Positions 36,061 to 43,855 of a stretch of DNA of 64,000 nucleotides are shown piece after piece. Both the position numbers and the translations under genes were made by a program. The notes below the pieces were generated by a model, which searched no databases, was not told where the DNA came from, and saw nothing but the letters and a program-made list of their open reading frames with translations. The first letter of the stretch is position 1. Every line of letters starts with the position of its first letter. The DNA comes from Armatimonadota bacterium (GTDB taxonomy: Bacteria; Armatimonadota; Fimbriimonadia; Fimbriimonadales; Fimbriimonadaceae), in NCBI GenBank assembly GCA_025360125.1, contig JANYCU010000035.1:79547-143546 (forward strand), written 5' to 3'.

Positions 36061-36348
36061 GCGCTCCCGCTTAAGGTGTATACCCTTTTCATACTCCGAT
36101 TCATTCCTCCGTACACTTCAAAAAGCTAGTTACCTCGTTGTCCCCTGCCTTCGCATTTGCTTTCGCACTTACCCTGGCACTCGCGCTTGCCTCTTGCCCG
36201 TTACCTCTTTTGAAAGAGGTCGGTGAGCGAGTTCGATTGAATCAATCGTAACTGTAGAGCAAACCGGGAGATTGCTTTTCTTTGCCTGACAACTTTTTTG
36301 GAATCACGGAAATGAAGCTTGCCAAAAATTAGACTCCCAGTTCCGATC
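36061..36348. other. intergenic region without recognised features
   Basis: About 290 bases upstream of nrnA and downstream of the glycosyltransferase. A TATACA hexamer near 36070-36080 on the minus strand could be an nrnA -10. CTCTTTTGAAAGAG near 36210 is a short palindrome. I see no gene or RNA. Confidence 0.35.
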
Positions 36349-37488
36349 CTAGAAAAACCGTCGCTCCGTCCCCCGCTCCAACGTCTGCTCCAAGTACTCC
36401 GCCAGCTCGGTATGAAAGCGTTCAACGCCAAAAGCCCGCGAATGTTCTTTCAAAACATCGGGGTCAAACTGCTTCTTTTCGAGCCGCTGAACCGCCGCCC
36501 ACAACGCCTCTGGAGTCTGCTCCGAAATATGCTCGCCAAAGTCCTGCGTCACCGTCTCGGCTGCGCCCCCCTGATCGAACACTACGACAGGTAGCCCCGC
36601 GGCCATCGCTTCGACGGGAACAATTCCGAAGTCTTCGTAAGCGGGAAAAAGCACTCCCCGGCTTCGACTGAGCAAGCCTTTCAGTTCCGGGTCGGGCAAT
36701 CGGCCATGAAACACCACATTCGACATCCCCATTGCCATCGCTTTTAAGGCGGCTTCTTGGGGACCAGCGCCGACAATATTCAGCCTAAAGCCGCCCAGCT
36801 TAGCCGCTTGAATGGCAAGGTCAAACTTCTTATACGGAATCAGCCGACTCCACATGGTGTAGCCTTCGTCATCGGTTACTCGCGGAGTATCCAGCCACTT
36901 CTCGACATCGACGCTGGGGTAGAGCACGTTATCGACGGGCCGTTTGTAAATTTCTTCGACCCGCTTCGCGATGGTCCACGAGTTGCCGACGATGAAGGTT
37001 GGGTTCTTCGAAGACTCCAAATCAAGCCGCTTCAGGCGGTTGACGATCATTTGCCTGACGAATCCGGTTCCGGCTCGGTTGTCGATATCCGGGAACCACA
37101 GCGACCTCGCGGGCGAGTGGTAGCAGCAGAAGTGCGCCGCCCCTGGTGCGGGTTTGGCGTGGTGTGCGAAGGTGTGCGAAAACGTGACGACGAGGTCGAA
37201 CTCGCTGAGGTCGAATGAGCGGTAGCAGTCGGCAAGAATCGGAGAATACAAGTAATGCTTTGCCTTCGACAGCGGCATTCGGTTGACCCAGTGTGATCGG
37301 ACGTCTTTGCCCTGCAGCCATTTCAGCTTCTCAGGATTGAATTGCGCGACGTAGATCGGGACGGATGGCATCGCAGTGTGAGTGACGCGCAGTACCTCTT
37401 CGGCCCCACCCATCACCGTCAGCCAGTCGTGGGTAATACAGACCTTTCGAGCAGATGTGATCGCGTTTAGCCGCTCGATTGCCGTCAT
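36349..37488 (-). CDS. glycosyltransferase family 4
   Basis: A 379-residue GT-B enzyme. The N-terminal domain opens with KVCITHDWLTVMGGAEEVL, the acceptor-side glycine-rich loop. The C-terminal domain has MWSRLIPYKKFDLAIQAA, LNIVGAGPQE, VVFHGRLPD and the nucleotide-sugar E-x7-E motif (PAYEDFGIVPVEAMAAGLPVV). It resembles mannosyl- or glucosyltransferases of capsule and glycolipid synthesis, but donor and acceptor cannot be fixed. It is monocistronic. A GATAAT box lies 7 bases before the ATG. Confidence 0.88.
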   Translation of the reverse strand: MTAIERLNAITSARKVCITHDWLTVMGGAEEVLRVTHTAMPSVPIYVAQFNPEKLKWLQGKDVRSHWVNRMPLSKAKHYLYSPILADCYRSFDLSEFDLVVTFSHTFAHHAKPAPGAAHFCCYHSPARSLWFPDIDNRAGTGFVRQMIVNRLKRLDLESSKNPTFIVGNSWTIAKRVEEIYKRPVDNVLYPSVDVEKWLDTPRVTDDEGYTMWSRLIPYKKFDLAIQAAKLGGFRLNIVGAGPQEAALKAMAMGMSNVVFHGRLPDPELKGLLSRSRGVLFPAYEDFGIVPVEAMAAGLPVVVFDQGGAAETVTQDFGEHISEQTPEALWAAVQRLEKKQFDPDVLKEHSRAFGVERFHTELAEYLEQTLERGTERRFF

Positions 37489-37495
37489 TGGTTCT

Positions 37496-37501
37496 ATTAT
37501 C
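37496..37501 (-). promoter_or_regulatory. -10 box, leaderless type
   Basis: GATAAT, one mismatch from TATAAT, 7 bases before the glycosyltransferase ATG. Confidence 0.4.
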
Positions 37502-37579
37502 GGCTATTGAAGGGGACATGGGCAGATTTTCAGCGAAATAAGCGGGGAAGCGGAAGAAGAAGCAAACGTGGCGGGGTTT

Positions 37580-37595
37580 GGGAGCCTGGGCTCCC
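37580..37595. repeat. REP-like hairpin
   Basis: GGGAGCC-TG-GGCTCCC in the 268-base gap between the glycosyltransferase and the SMC-like gene. The longer unit GGAGCCTGGGCTCCCAGCC resembles the element at 43822-43838. GGGAGTGCGTCCC and ATCCCCGGGGCT follow near 37665-37690. The gap holds no gene I can support. Confidence 0.45.
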
Positions 37596-37756
37596 AGCCC
37601 GGATGTTCTTCGATAGCGATCCTCTTTCGCTAAGCCGCATTTGCGGACGAGGTGCGATCCCTGGGAGTGCGTCCCGATCCCCGGGGCTCTTTGTTTTACC
37701 CTTTGAAAGAGAGCTGGAAAGTATAATAGTCCTGATATGTTGTCAATTTCTGAAGG

Positions 37757-40219
37757 TCACGCAGACTTCTTGATTAGTCCAAAGTTTGACCGACTACAAG
37801 AGCATGTCAAATTCGTTTCGGTTGGGCCATCGGTGACAATAAACATGAGAGAGTTACATGAAGGACATCGGAAGCAATCCATAAAACTCCGATAAGCCTC
37901 GCATAAGCGACTAAGCTCAGATTCATCGAAAGTAGCCCACTCGTTGTAATGCACCGCAGGATTCAATATCCAATGCTCCTTATTAGTCTCTGCCATCGCA
38001 AGGTCAAAGGCTGATATTCGAGCGGAGACATTTGAGGCAGCCTCGGTATTTGTCCAACTATTCGCGGCAACTTTTGCCTTCTCAAGAGCTTTCTTAAACT
38101 TGGTTATGGCCGCGTCCTTTAACGGTCCGAGAGTCCATTGATGACTGGAACTGTAGGGGACGAGTGCTGAGAGTCCATCGCACAACGATTCAAATTCTAG
38201 CTCAATGTTATGTCGTAGTAGCGATGCCGCCTCAGAAATCAAATTCGAACTAATCAATTTTTGTGCTTCATCGAAATAACCTGCTTGCTGTTCCATCCTG
38301 GGGCCATCGCTAACAGTCCATCCAGAAAATCTCCATTGATTTGCCTTCTTCACCAGTCCAAACTTACAAAGCTGCTCCGACCAAACACGCTCATGAGTTG
38401 TGATTACAAATTGAAAGTCTCCAAATTCCATCTTCAGTAGTTCGGCCACTCGTCGTCGATGTGCAGCATCCACGCTCATAACGACGTCGTCCAGGACGAT
38501 GATACGAAGAACATCCTTGTTGAGCCTTTCCGTCAGGGCCAGAAAAAGACAAAGACCCATTCCGTCCTGGTGACCTTCGCTATGGAGGGCATGAGGGGGA
38601 TGCTGTCCGCGTCCGAAAAAGTCAACGGTTAAATTCAGGCCAGCTTCTGTTGGCTCTAAAATAGCTTCGAAAGAAGCTTCATCTGAGTTATTTATGAATC
38701 TGTACAGTTCTCGGAACCTGTCCTTAATGGAGTCATAAAGAGATTGGAGAACCTGATCGCGAGCTTTGATGAAGGAATTATACAGAAGGACTGTATTGGC
38801 TTCGACAAGTTTTGCCGCCACCTCATTCACTCGACAAGCAATCAGTTGCTCTATCAGTAGGTCGGTCCTGGTCAAAACATCCCACTTCTCTGAAAGCTTT
38901 GTCTTTTCACTTCTTTCCTTCGGAATAATGCTTTCCAGATCCTTCAGGACAGGGAGAGCTCCATTCGGCATGCAAAGCTCTGAAAATTCGGACGAAACAT
39001 GCTCGGGAATTTCCAGAGATGATTTCATTCGATCCATTTCACGCGCCAGCGAATCGACTGACTTTAACCAACTTGCGAACAGGGAGCTAGAGACGGGATT
39101 CTTTAGATTTGCAAGGACAGTTTGAAGCCTTGAAACGACAACAATTACTTCATTTAGCGATAGTTTGAGTTGGTCTACATGATTCCGAAATTCTTGGGCG
39201 ATCCTCGATTCAGATTCAAGAAATATTCTCTTCTTCTGCAAATATTCTGCCAACTCTCCAGTCTCCCAAGCTTTGTCACACAGAACACAATCGCTATCTG
39301 AATCCAGCATGGGAAGCGCCAAATCAATCATCGATTGCTTGGATGAAATACTTACAGCCTTGGCACGATCCTCCAGGCGATCAAGAATGAGAGCGGCTTG
39401 AAGCAAATTACGACGCCTATTTTCATGTGCGTTTGAATTTGCAAATCCTCGTAACGTGTCAATATCTACCTTGACCTGTAGCCAGTTAATTTCGACGCTA
39501 GCTTCATCGGGTTTGAAGTTAAGACCTTGCTTGGTGTCGGCTTTGGACAAATTGGATAGGACTTCGCCGCCAAAAGTCGCACGGAGTTTATTAATTGCAT
39601 CGAGAACATCAGTTCCAGAATATTTGCCTACGCCTAGTTGCAGAGCAATCTCGTTCCTTTTGGAAAGAGTCGCATTCTTTTTTGACGTGTAGTCAGCTTT
39701 TGACGAATTTTCTAGCTTCTTTATTGTCAACCTTGTATTGTCAATGTTACTTAAGTTCAAAAGAGCTTGAATTTGTTCTAGCCGCGCTCTTGGCGCAGCC
39801 GTAATAAATTTCACCAACTCTCTACGGGAAAGAGAAAACTCTCGGCCAGCTATTTTAGCAAAATATGATTCCACTTGATTGGCGTTACCTTCGACAACCG
39901 TTATCAATTCCGGAGTCTTAACGCATCTAGAAATGGTAACCAGCTGCTTTATGCCCGGTATTGCAAGTTTAGCCGTGACCATCGACTCTTCCAATTTCTT
40001 CGAGTCAACATGCGGACCATGCTTTTTTAGCGTAATGCCAGCTGTGCCGTCACCTTGGAGTCTTGAGATTTTGCCTGTAAGTAAGAATTCAATAGCATCG
40101 ATTACTCCACTCTTGCCGGATCCATTTGGTCCTGAAATCAAAAGGTTGTGTGATTGAATATCCAGTTCTATGTCCTTTAGCCCTCGAAAATTCTTAATGC
40201 TGAGGTTAATTACCTTCAT
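37757..40219 (-). CDS. SMC/Rad50-like ABC ATPase of a Lamassu/ABC-3C-type defence locus
   Basis: A 820-residue SMC-superfamily ATPase. The N-terminal head begins MKVINLSIKNFRGLKDIELD with Walker A GPNGSGKSG near residue 35. Predicted coiled coil surrounds a D-C-V-L-C-D motif near residue 313, a CxxC like the Rad50 zinc hook. The second head half has the signature HSEGHQDGMG near 545 and Walker B RIIVLDDVVMSVD near 573, followed by VITTHERVW. After the head comes an about 180-residue helical region (HNIELEFESLCDGL, NPAVHYNEW) and a C-terminal zinc ribbon (CPSC near 797 and CSC near 812). Its start overlaps the small protein by 14 bases. Such ATPases in Lamassu and ABC-three-component systems sense unusual DNA and switch on a nuclease. 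Confidence 0.85.
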   Translation of the reverse strand: MKVINLSIKNFRGLKDIELDIQSHNLLISGPNGSGKSGVIDAIEFLLTGKISRLQGDGTAGITLKKHGPHVDSKKLEESMVTAKLAIPGIKQLVTISRCVKTPELITVVEGNANQVESYFAKIAGREFSLSRRELVKFITAAPRARLEQIQALLNLSNIDNTRLTIKKLENSSKADYTSKKNATLSKRNEIALQLGVGKYSGTDVLDAINKLRATFGGEVLSNLSKADTKQGLNFKPDEASVEINWLQVKVDIDTLRGFANSNAHENRRRNLLQAALILDRLEDRAKAVSISSKQSMIDLALPMLDSDSDCVLCDKAWETGELAEYLQKKRIFLESESRIAQEFRNHVDQLKLSLNEVIVVVSRLQTVLANLKNPVSSSLFASWLKSVDSLAREMDRMKSSLEIPEHVSSEFSELCMPNGALPVLKDLESIIPKERSEKTKLSEKWDVLTRTDLLIEQLIACRVNEVAAKLVEANTVLLYNSFIKARDQVLQSLYDSIKDRFRELYRFINNSDEASFEAILEPTEAGLNLTVDFFGRGQHPPHALHSEGHQDGMGLCLFLALTERLNKDVLRIIVLDDVVMSVDAAHRRRVAELLKMEFGDFQFVITTHERVWSEQLCKFGLVKKANQWRFSGWTVSDGPRMEQQAGYFDEAQKLISSNLISEAASLLRHNIELEFESLCDGLSALVPYSSSHQWTLGPLKDAAITKFKKALEKAKVAANSWTNTEAASNVSARISAFDLAMAETNKEHWILNPAVHYNEWATFDESELSRLCEAYRSFMDCFRCPSCNSLMFIVTDGPTETNLTCSCSRSNFGLIKKSA

Positions 40220-40442
40220 TTTTTTCTCTAACGGAAGACTGAATCAACTTTCGTAAATCTTGCTCCGAAATAGAAGTTGATTCACTAAACGAGACTTGAA
40301 GCGCTAACAAGAAAGATTGATCGACATCTTGGCTCTCAGCAATATTTGAAAGCATCTTGTCAACAATTTGCCGTTCTAGGCTCAGGTTGGTTGCTGTAGT
40401 CGCAGCACATTCTTCGTTCTCTTCATGATCCAGTTCACTCAT
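40206..40442 (-). CDS. small acidic middle component of the SMC-nuclease locus
   Basis: From the only in-frame ATG (40440-40442, MSELDHEENEECAATTA) this is a 78-residue acidic helical protein (LERQIVDKMLSNIAESQDVDQSFLLALQVSF) that ends 14 bases inside the ATPase gene. It stands where Lamassu/ABC-3C systems have their middle subunit, but I cannot assign it to a described family. The frame stays open upstream to the nuclease stop codon at 40674, through a possible TTG start at 40622 and a Cys/His-rich stretch (SSRSKCRGNNHARYW, DGTCPGKVDYRIVLKY). The true product may therefore be 138 residues or more. Confidence 0.65.
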   Translation of the reverse strand: MSELDHEENEECAATTATNLSLERQIVDKMLSNIAESQDVDQSFLLALQVSFSESTSISEQDLRKLIQSSVREKNEGN

Positions 40443-40673
40443 TTTTATATCATCCCATCTTATTGCAACAAGGAATGTGTATTTCAGCACAATTCTATAA
40501 TCAACTTTTCCCGGGCAAGTGCCATCATGGTTGCGCCAGTACCTGGCGTGGTTATTACCGCGGCACTTACTCCGACTACTTACTTGGACTGATTGGAAGT
40601 AAGAGACGTCAGAATTTGCCAAATCTCCGGTGTACCAGCATCTACATTCATGTCTTCTATTTCGGTAGAAGAT

Positions 40674-41969
40674 TTACACCAAATCTGACGACTTTTCATT
40701 GCGAGGTTGCCTGACGTCATCTCGAATACTGCGAAGCTTGGCGATGAAGTCCTCGCCGTCTTCCAGAGTCAGAATTTCATTGTTACGTTTCGCAAATCGA
40801 TGCGATTCAGGCATGAACGTCGATGTCGTAACTAAAATTCCCTTATTGAATCGTCCGTCTGTCACCACCCCATGGAGGGATCTTACAAGCTCAGGTCCCA
40901 CTTTGGACTTTTCGGCGTATCGTTTGCACTCGACCGCTACGATGAACTTGCCCATTCCAGCGTCCATCTTTGCAATAACGTCAACTCCTCCGTCTCGAGT
41001 TTGATTGGTAAGTTTCACTTCGTATCCCATGCGATCAAAAATTTCGGCGACTAATTCTTCGAATCGGCGGGGGTCCAAGCCAAATCGCAGATCCGGATTT
41101 TGAATTAGTTCAGCGATCAATGGATCAAATTGATTTGCTGCAATGAGAATGCGCTCCCGTTCGGCCCCGGCAATTTCCTCTTCACTTGGCTCGCTGACTT
41201 GCTCAGGCAAAGCCAGTTGTATTTCATCAGCAAATCTGAATGCGGTGTCCCGATCGAGCCTTCCCGTCAAGTCCAGCAATACTTGCTGAGTATGTAACTT
41301 ACGGTGGTCAAGGCTAGTGGCAAAAATATCTGCATCTAACCCTGCGAAATTCTGCTCGAATAGTTCGCCCAACAGATATCTGGCACCAATCTCAAGAGTC
41401 CTTGTCCGGATAAATTGCTCCAGACTTGTAGAATAATTTAAGCCAGCCATTAACGCGTTCGTGGTGCGAAATGGTGAGGTTAGCTGATCAAAGTCCCGGA
41501 TCCCCGTCATTGTGGGAAGGGATTCCTTTGAGACCTTTCCTAATATCGATGTATATTTGAAGGCCTCGCTAAAATCATCCAATGCCTTGATCCGTGAAGC
41601 CAATTGTTCGGATAAGAGACCCTGGCGGTATAAATTCGAAATATCGAAAGAATTATTTTTCGCTACTTGATCAAACAGCGAAGAGTGAGCAAACTGAGCC
41701 GTTATGCCCTTCAGTTGATCTGTAAACACGCTCTGATAACGCCCAATTGTGTCTGCTGGGATGCCCTTCATGATTTGTTCGATTCGCGATGTTATCCCAG
41801 CCTGTCTCCTAAGAGAGTCAAGCGAATTATTTGCCTTGACAATATCTTCGAATACATCAGAAGGTGCAGATTTTGGATTGGATAACTTGGGCTTCGATTT
41901 TCGACTTGATGGATCGATTTTTGAGTCTCCCGAAGATTCACCATCAACCTTATCAATGCTCTCATCCAT
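40674..41969 (-). CDS. Mrr-type restriction endonuclease, effector of the SMC-nuclease locus
   Basis: A 431-residue protein. The C-terminal domain (about 295-415) is a PD-(D/E)xK nuclease of the Mrr group: RRFEELVAEIFDRMGYEV, then RDGGVDVIAK with the metal-binding Asp near 327, VAVECKRYAEKSKVG with the E-x-K pair near 346, and GILVTTSTFMPESHRFA. The N-terminal 270 residues are hydrophilic and helical, beginning with a Ser/Lys-rich segment, and may contact the ATPase complex. TAGAAT lies 6 bases before the ATG. It precedes the small protein and SMC-like ATPase on the same strand, in the effector position of a Lamassu-Mrr-like system. It probably cleaves DNA when the ATPase is triggered. Confidence 0.85.
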   Translation of the reverse strand: MDESIDKVDGESSGDSKIDPSSRKSKPKLSNPKSAPSDVFEDIVKANNSLDSLRRQAGITSRIEQIMKGIPADTIGRYQSVFTDQLKGITAQFAHSSLFDQVAKNNSFDISNLYRQGLLSEQLASRIKALDDFSEAFKYTSILGKVSKESLPTMTGIRDFDQLTSPFRTTNALMAGLNYSTSLEQFIRTRTLEIGARYLLGELFEQNFAGLDADIFATSLDHRKLHTQQVLLDLTGRLDRDTAFRFADEIQLALPEQVSEPSEEEIAGAERERILIAANQFDPLIAELIQNPDLRFGLDPRRFEELVAEIFDRMGYEVKLTNQTRDGGVDVIAKMDAGMGKFIVAVECKRYAEKSKVGPELVRSLHGVVTDGRFNKGILVTTSTFMPESHRFAKRNNEILTLEDGEDFIAKLRSIRDDVRQPRNEKSSDLV

Positions 41970-41975
41970 AACAAG

Positions 41976-41981
41976 ATTCTA
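41976..41981 (-). promoter_or_regulatory. -10 box of the defence operon, leaderless type
   Basis: TAGAAT, 6 bases from the ATG of the Mrr-type nuclease. Confidence 0.45.
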
Positions 41982-42257
41982 TCATGGTGGCTACGGCAAC
42001 TGCTTTGAAGGGAGAGACGTCCTGCAACGGGACATTGCTGACACCACGATCGGACACGCCATTGTTTTTCGAATATCCAAGATAATAAAATATAGCCGAA
42101 ACATTTCTACTATATTCTACGTCTTATATAGACATGGCTCGACAAATCAGCTTTCGGGATGACGCATGTTTCGTTCAAGAAAATCCGCGTCACCGGGGAT
42201 TCCTTCCTCGCCACTTGGCCAGCCCCGAGGCTTTAGGAGCATTTTTTTTCAATATCA

Positions 42258-42275
42258 TTCGCGTTCGGACGCGAA
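42258..42275. repeat. GC-rich hairpin followed by T-run
   Basis: TTCGCGT-TCGG-ACGCGAA, a 7-bp stem with a 4-base loop. On the plus strand a run of nine T follows 16 bases later, too far for a classic terminator. It lies in the 574-base gap between the nuclease and the thioredoxin-like gene. Confidence 0.45.
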
Positions 42276-42392
42276 ACGAGTTATCCCGTTTTTTTTTCGT
42301 CCACCACTTTTGTCGTCTCTGCGACATCCCACAAAATCGACACAAAGTGAGTCAAAAAAAGTTAGGGTACTTTTTTTCATCACCCCCGCTTT

Positions 42393-42421
42393 TTGAACCT
42401 GACCTAATTCTAGGCTAAGTT
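42393..42421 (+). promoter_or_regulatory. strong promoter upstream of a boxA motif
   Basis: TTGAAC (42393-42398), 17-base spacer, TAAGTT (42416-42421), preceded by A/T tracts (AAAAAAA and TTTTTTT within 45 bases) like an UP element. It points to the plus strand, where no protein gene follows. Confidence 0.6.
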
Positions 42422-42427
42422 CGAAAT

Positions 42428-42545
42428 CGACCGCTCTTTGAAAACTAAATAGTCGTAATAAGAGACAGCGAGACAAGTCTCGGGAACTCCGTTCCTCCAG
42501 GCCAAAGCGCCGATAAATCGGCGGACTCCACATAAGAGGCAACTT
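42428..42545 (+). ncRNA. possible leader RNA or small RNA downstream of boxA
   Basis: The predicted transcript starts near 42428 and contains three small palindromes: CGAGAC-AA-GTCTCG (42469-42482), GGAAC-TCC-GTTCC (about 42484-42496) and GCCGAT-AA-ATCGGC (about 42509-42522). It then enters the antisense strand of the thioredoxin-like gene. There is no T-tract terminator. Existence of an RNA is inferred from promoter plus structure only. Confidence 0.35.
42433..42446 (+). promoter_or_regulatory. rRNA-type boxA antitermination motif without an rRNA gene
   Basis: GCTCTTTGAAAACT matches the boxA core found in rRNA operon leaders, where NusB-NusE bind. It lies 12 bases after the -10, as in rRNA leaders, but no 16S sequence follows. 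Confidence 0.55.
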
Positions 42546-43740
42546 ATCCCTTCAACTTCTCGACGAGTTCGGGGCGGAGTTTTTTGATGTTCTCCAAATA
42601 CTTAGGTTCATTTTTGTACATTGAAATTGGGAAGGCGGCAATCGCGTTATCGAGACATGCGAGACTCTTCTTGTAGTCTTTCACGTCTCGATAGAACAGG
42701 GCGAGAGCCCAGTACTTATCCAGTTCATCCTTCTGGATCGTCTCCAGAATGGCATCGGCAATTTCTTGAAATAGAGGAGTTGGCTCATTCGACTTGCTGG
42801 ACAAAACCATTGCTCCAAAGACGATTTGAAGGCTCGGCATATCGTTCTTAGCGATTAATTCATGAAGCTTCTTTTTCCAGGCATTGTGATCGTCGCCAGC
42901 CAAAATCACGAACTCGACCTGCTCGGTTTTATAGGTCGGATACCGTTGTTTGAAGTCAGCAAGGTTGACTTTGGCGTCGTCAAACTTTTGCGCTCTGATC
43001 AGTTCGACGACCTTATTCAGGCGAATTTTGAGACCCTCAGTCGCGAGATATTCACGAAGATCATCCGTTTTCGCAGTTGGATACTTGACGACCAATTGGT
43101 CGATCTTTACCTTGGCTTCATCTTCCTTACCGTCACGAATGAGTGAGTAAATTGCCTCTCGGGCCGCCATGAGGTCGGCATCGAGTTTTGCTTTCACTTT
43201 CGCGTCATGAAACTTGGTCTTCGCCATCGCGACGTTGAAGGTTCCTGCTTTGATTTCGGCCAACGGCTGGTCCATGTCGAGGGGATGGCCGATCCAGAGG
43301 ATCTTATTGTTGCGCACGATGTACGCGTTGGGAATGAACGTTTGTCCGGTCGCCTTCATCCAGGTGACGTACATTCCAGTTTTGTTGCCCGAGTAACCGA
43401 CGTTGTATTTCATCTTGTCGCCCATCTCGTCGATGAACTTCTTGACATTCTTCCCGTCGTCGTCTTCTCGCACTCCAACGCCGATGAAGGTGACATCTTT
43501 AAACTTCTTGGCGAGTTCGGTGACGTGGGGAATGCTGAAGCGGCACGGTCCACACCAAGTCGCCCAAAATTCTACGACGTAGGTTTTATCCTTCTTAAAG
43601 GCCTTGACCGCGGTGCCTTTGTACCAAGTTTTGATGCTGAGGGCGGGAGCGTGCGAGCCTGGCTCGAGTTCGGCAGCTTGCGCCAGGGCAGCGGTGAGCA
43701 GAATGACGGTTAGTATTAGGGGTCTGAACGCGGTCCGCAT
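42544..43740 (-). CDS. exported TlpA-like thioredoxin-fold protein with helical repeats
   Basis: This 398-residue protein has a signal peptide (MRTAFRPLILTVILLTAALAQA). Residues 25-165 form an AhpC/TSA-TlpA type thioredoxin domain (VEFWATWCGPCRFSIPHVTEL) with a redox WCGPC; FIPNAYIVRNNKILWIG carries the cis-Pro. The rest (about 175-398) is helical and resembles TPR-like repeats (DEAKVKIDQLVVKYPTAKTDD, DYKKSLACLDNAIAAFP). It probably reduces disulphides or is a peroxidase partner in the periplasm, with the repeats binding a client. TAGAAT is 7 bases before the ATG, with AGGA between, so either a leaderless or a very short-leader message is possible. Confidence 0.88.
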   Translation of the reverse strand: MRTAFRPLILTVILLTAALAQAAELEPGSHAPALSIKTWYKGTAVKAFKKDKTYVVEFWATWCGPCRFSIPHVTELAKKFKDVTFIGVGVREDDDGKNVKKFIDEMGDKMKYNVGYSGNKTGMYVTWMKATGQTFIPNAYIVRNNKILWIGHPLDMDQPLAEIKAGTFNVAMAKTKFHDAKVKAKLDADLMAAREAIYSLIRDGKEDEAKVKIDQLVVKYPTAKTDDLREYLATEGLKIRLNKVVELIRAQKFDDAKVNLADFKQRYPTYKTEQVEFVILAGDDHNAWKKKLHELIAKNDMPSLQIVFGAMVLSSKSNEPTPLFQEIADAILETIQKDELDKYWALALFYRDVKDYKKSLACLDNAIAAFPISMYKNEPKYLENIKKLRPELVEKLKG

Positions 43741-43747
43741 ACTTCCT

Positions 43748-43753
43748 ATTCTA
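43748..43753 (-). promoter_or_regulatory. -10 box, leaderless type
   Basis: TAGAAT, 7 bases from the ATG of the thioredoxin-like gene. Confidence 0.4.
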
Positions 43754-43821
43754 GCGATGTGGGGCAGGGGAAAGTTCCGAGTTGATTTGACTTCGTGGCA
43801 TCTGAAAGATCATTCAGCGAA

Positions 43822-43838
43822 GCAGGCTGGAAGCCTGC
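43822..43838. repeat. REP-like hairpin
   Basis: GCAGGCT-GGA-AGCCTGC, 18 bases past the CAP-domain gene's stop on the minus strand. With flanks (GGAGCGCAGGCTTCCAGCC) it resembles the element at 37580-37595, so it probably is a dispersed repeat; it could also end transcription. Confidence 0.5.
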
Positions 43839-43855
43839 GCTCCATAGGCTCCAAC

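Noticed and set aside
37757..40219. RloC-type anticodon nuclease
   Set aside because: The CxxC hinge and ATPase layout are similar, but I cannot find an anticodon-nuclease catalytic set in the C-terminal region, and a separate Mrr nuclease is encoded in the same locus.
42134..42418. Two overlapping plus-strand frames of 76 and 94 codons
   Set aside because: Phe/Arg/Ser-rich translations produced by T-tracts; no start signals and no protein-like pattern.
42428..42545. CRISPR leader (these can carry boxA)
   Set aside because: No direct repeats or spacers follow and no cas genes are in the window.
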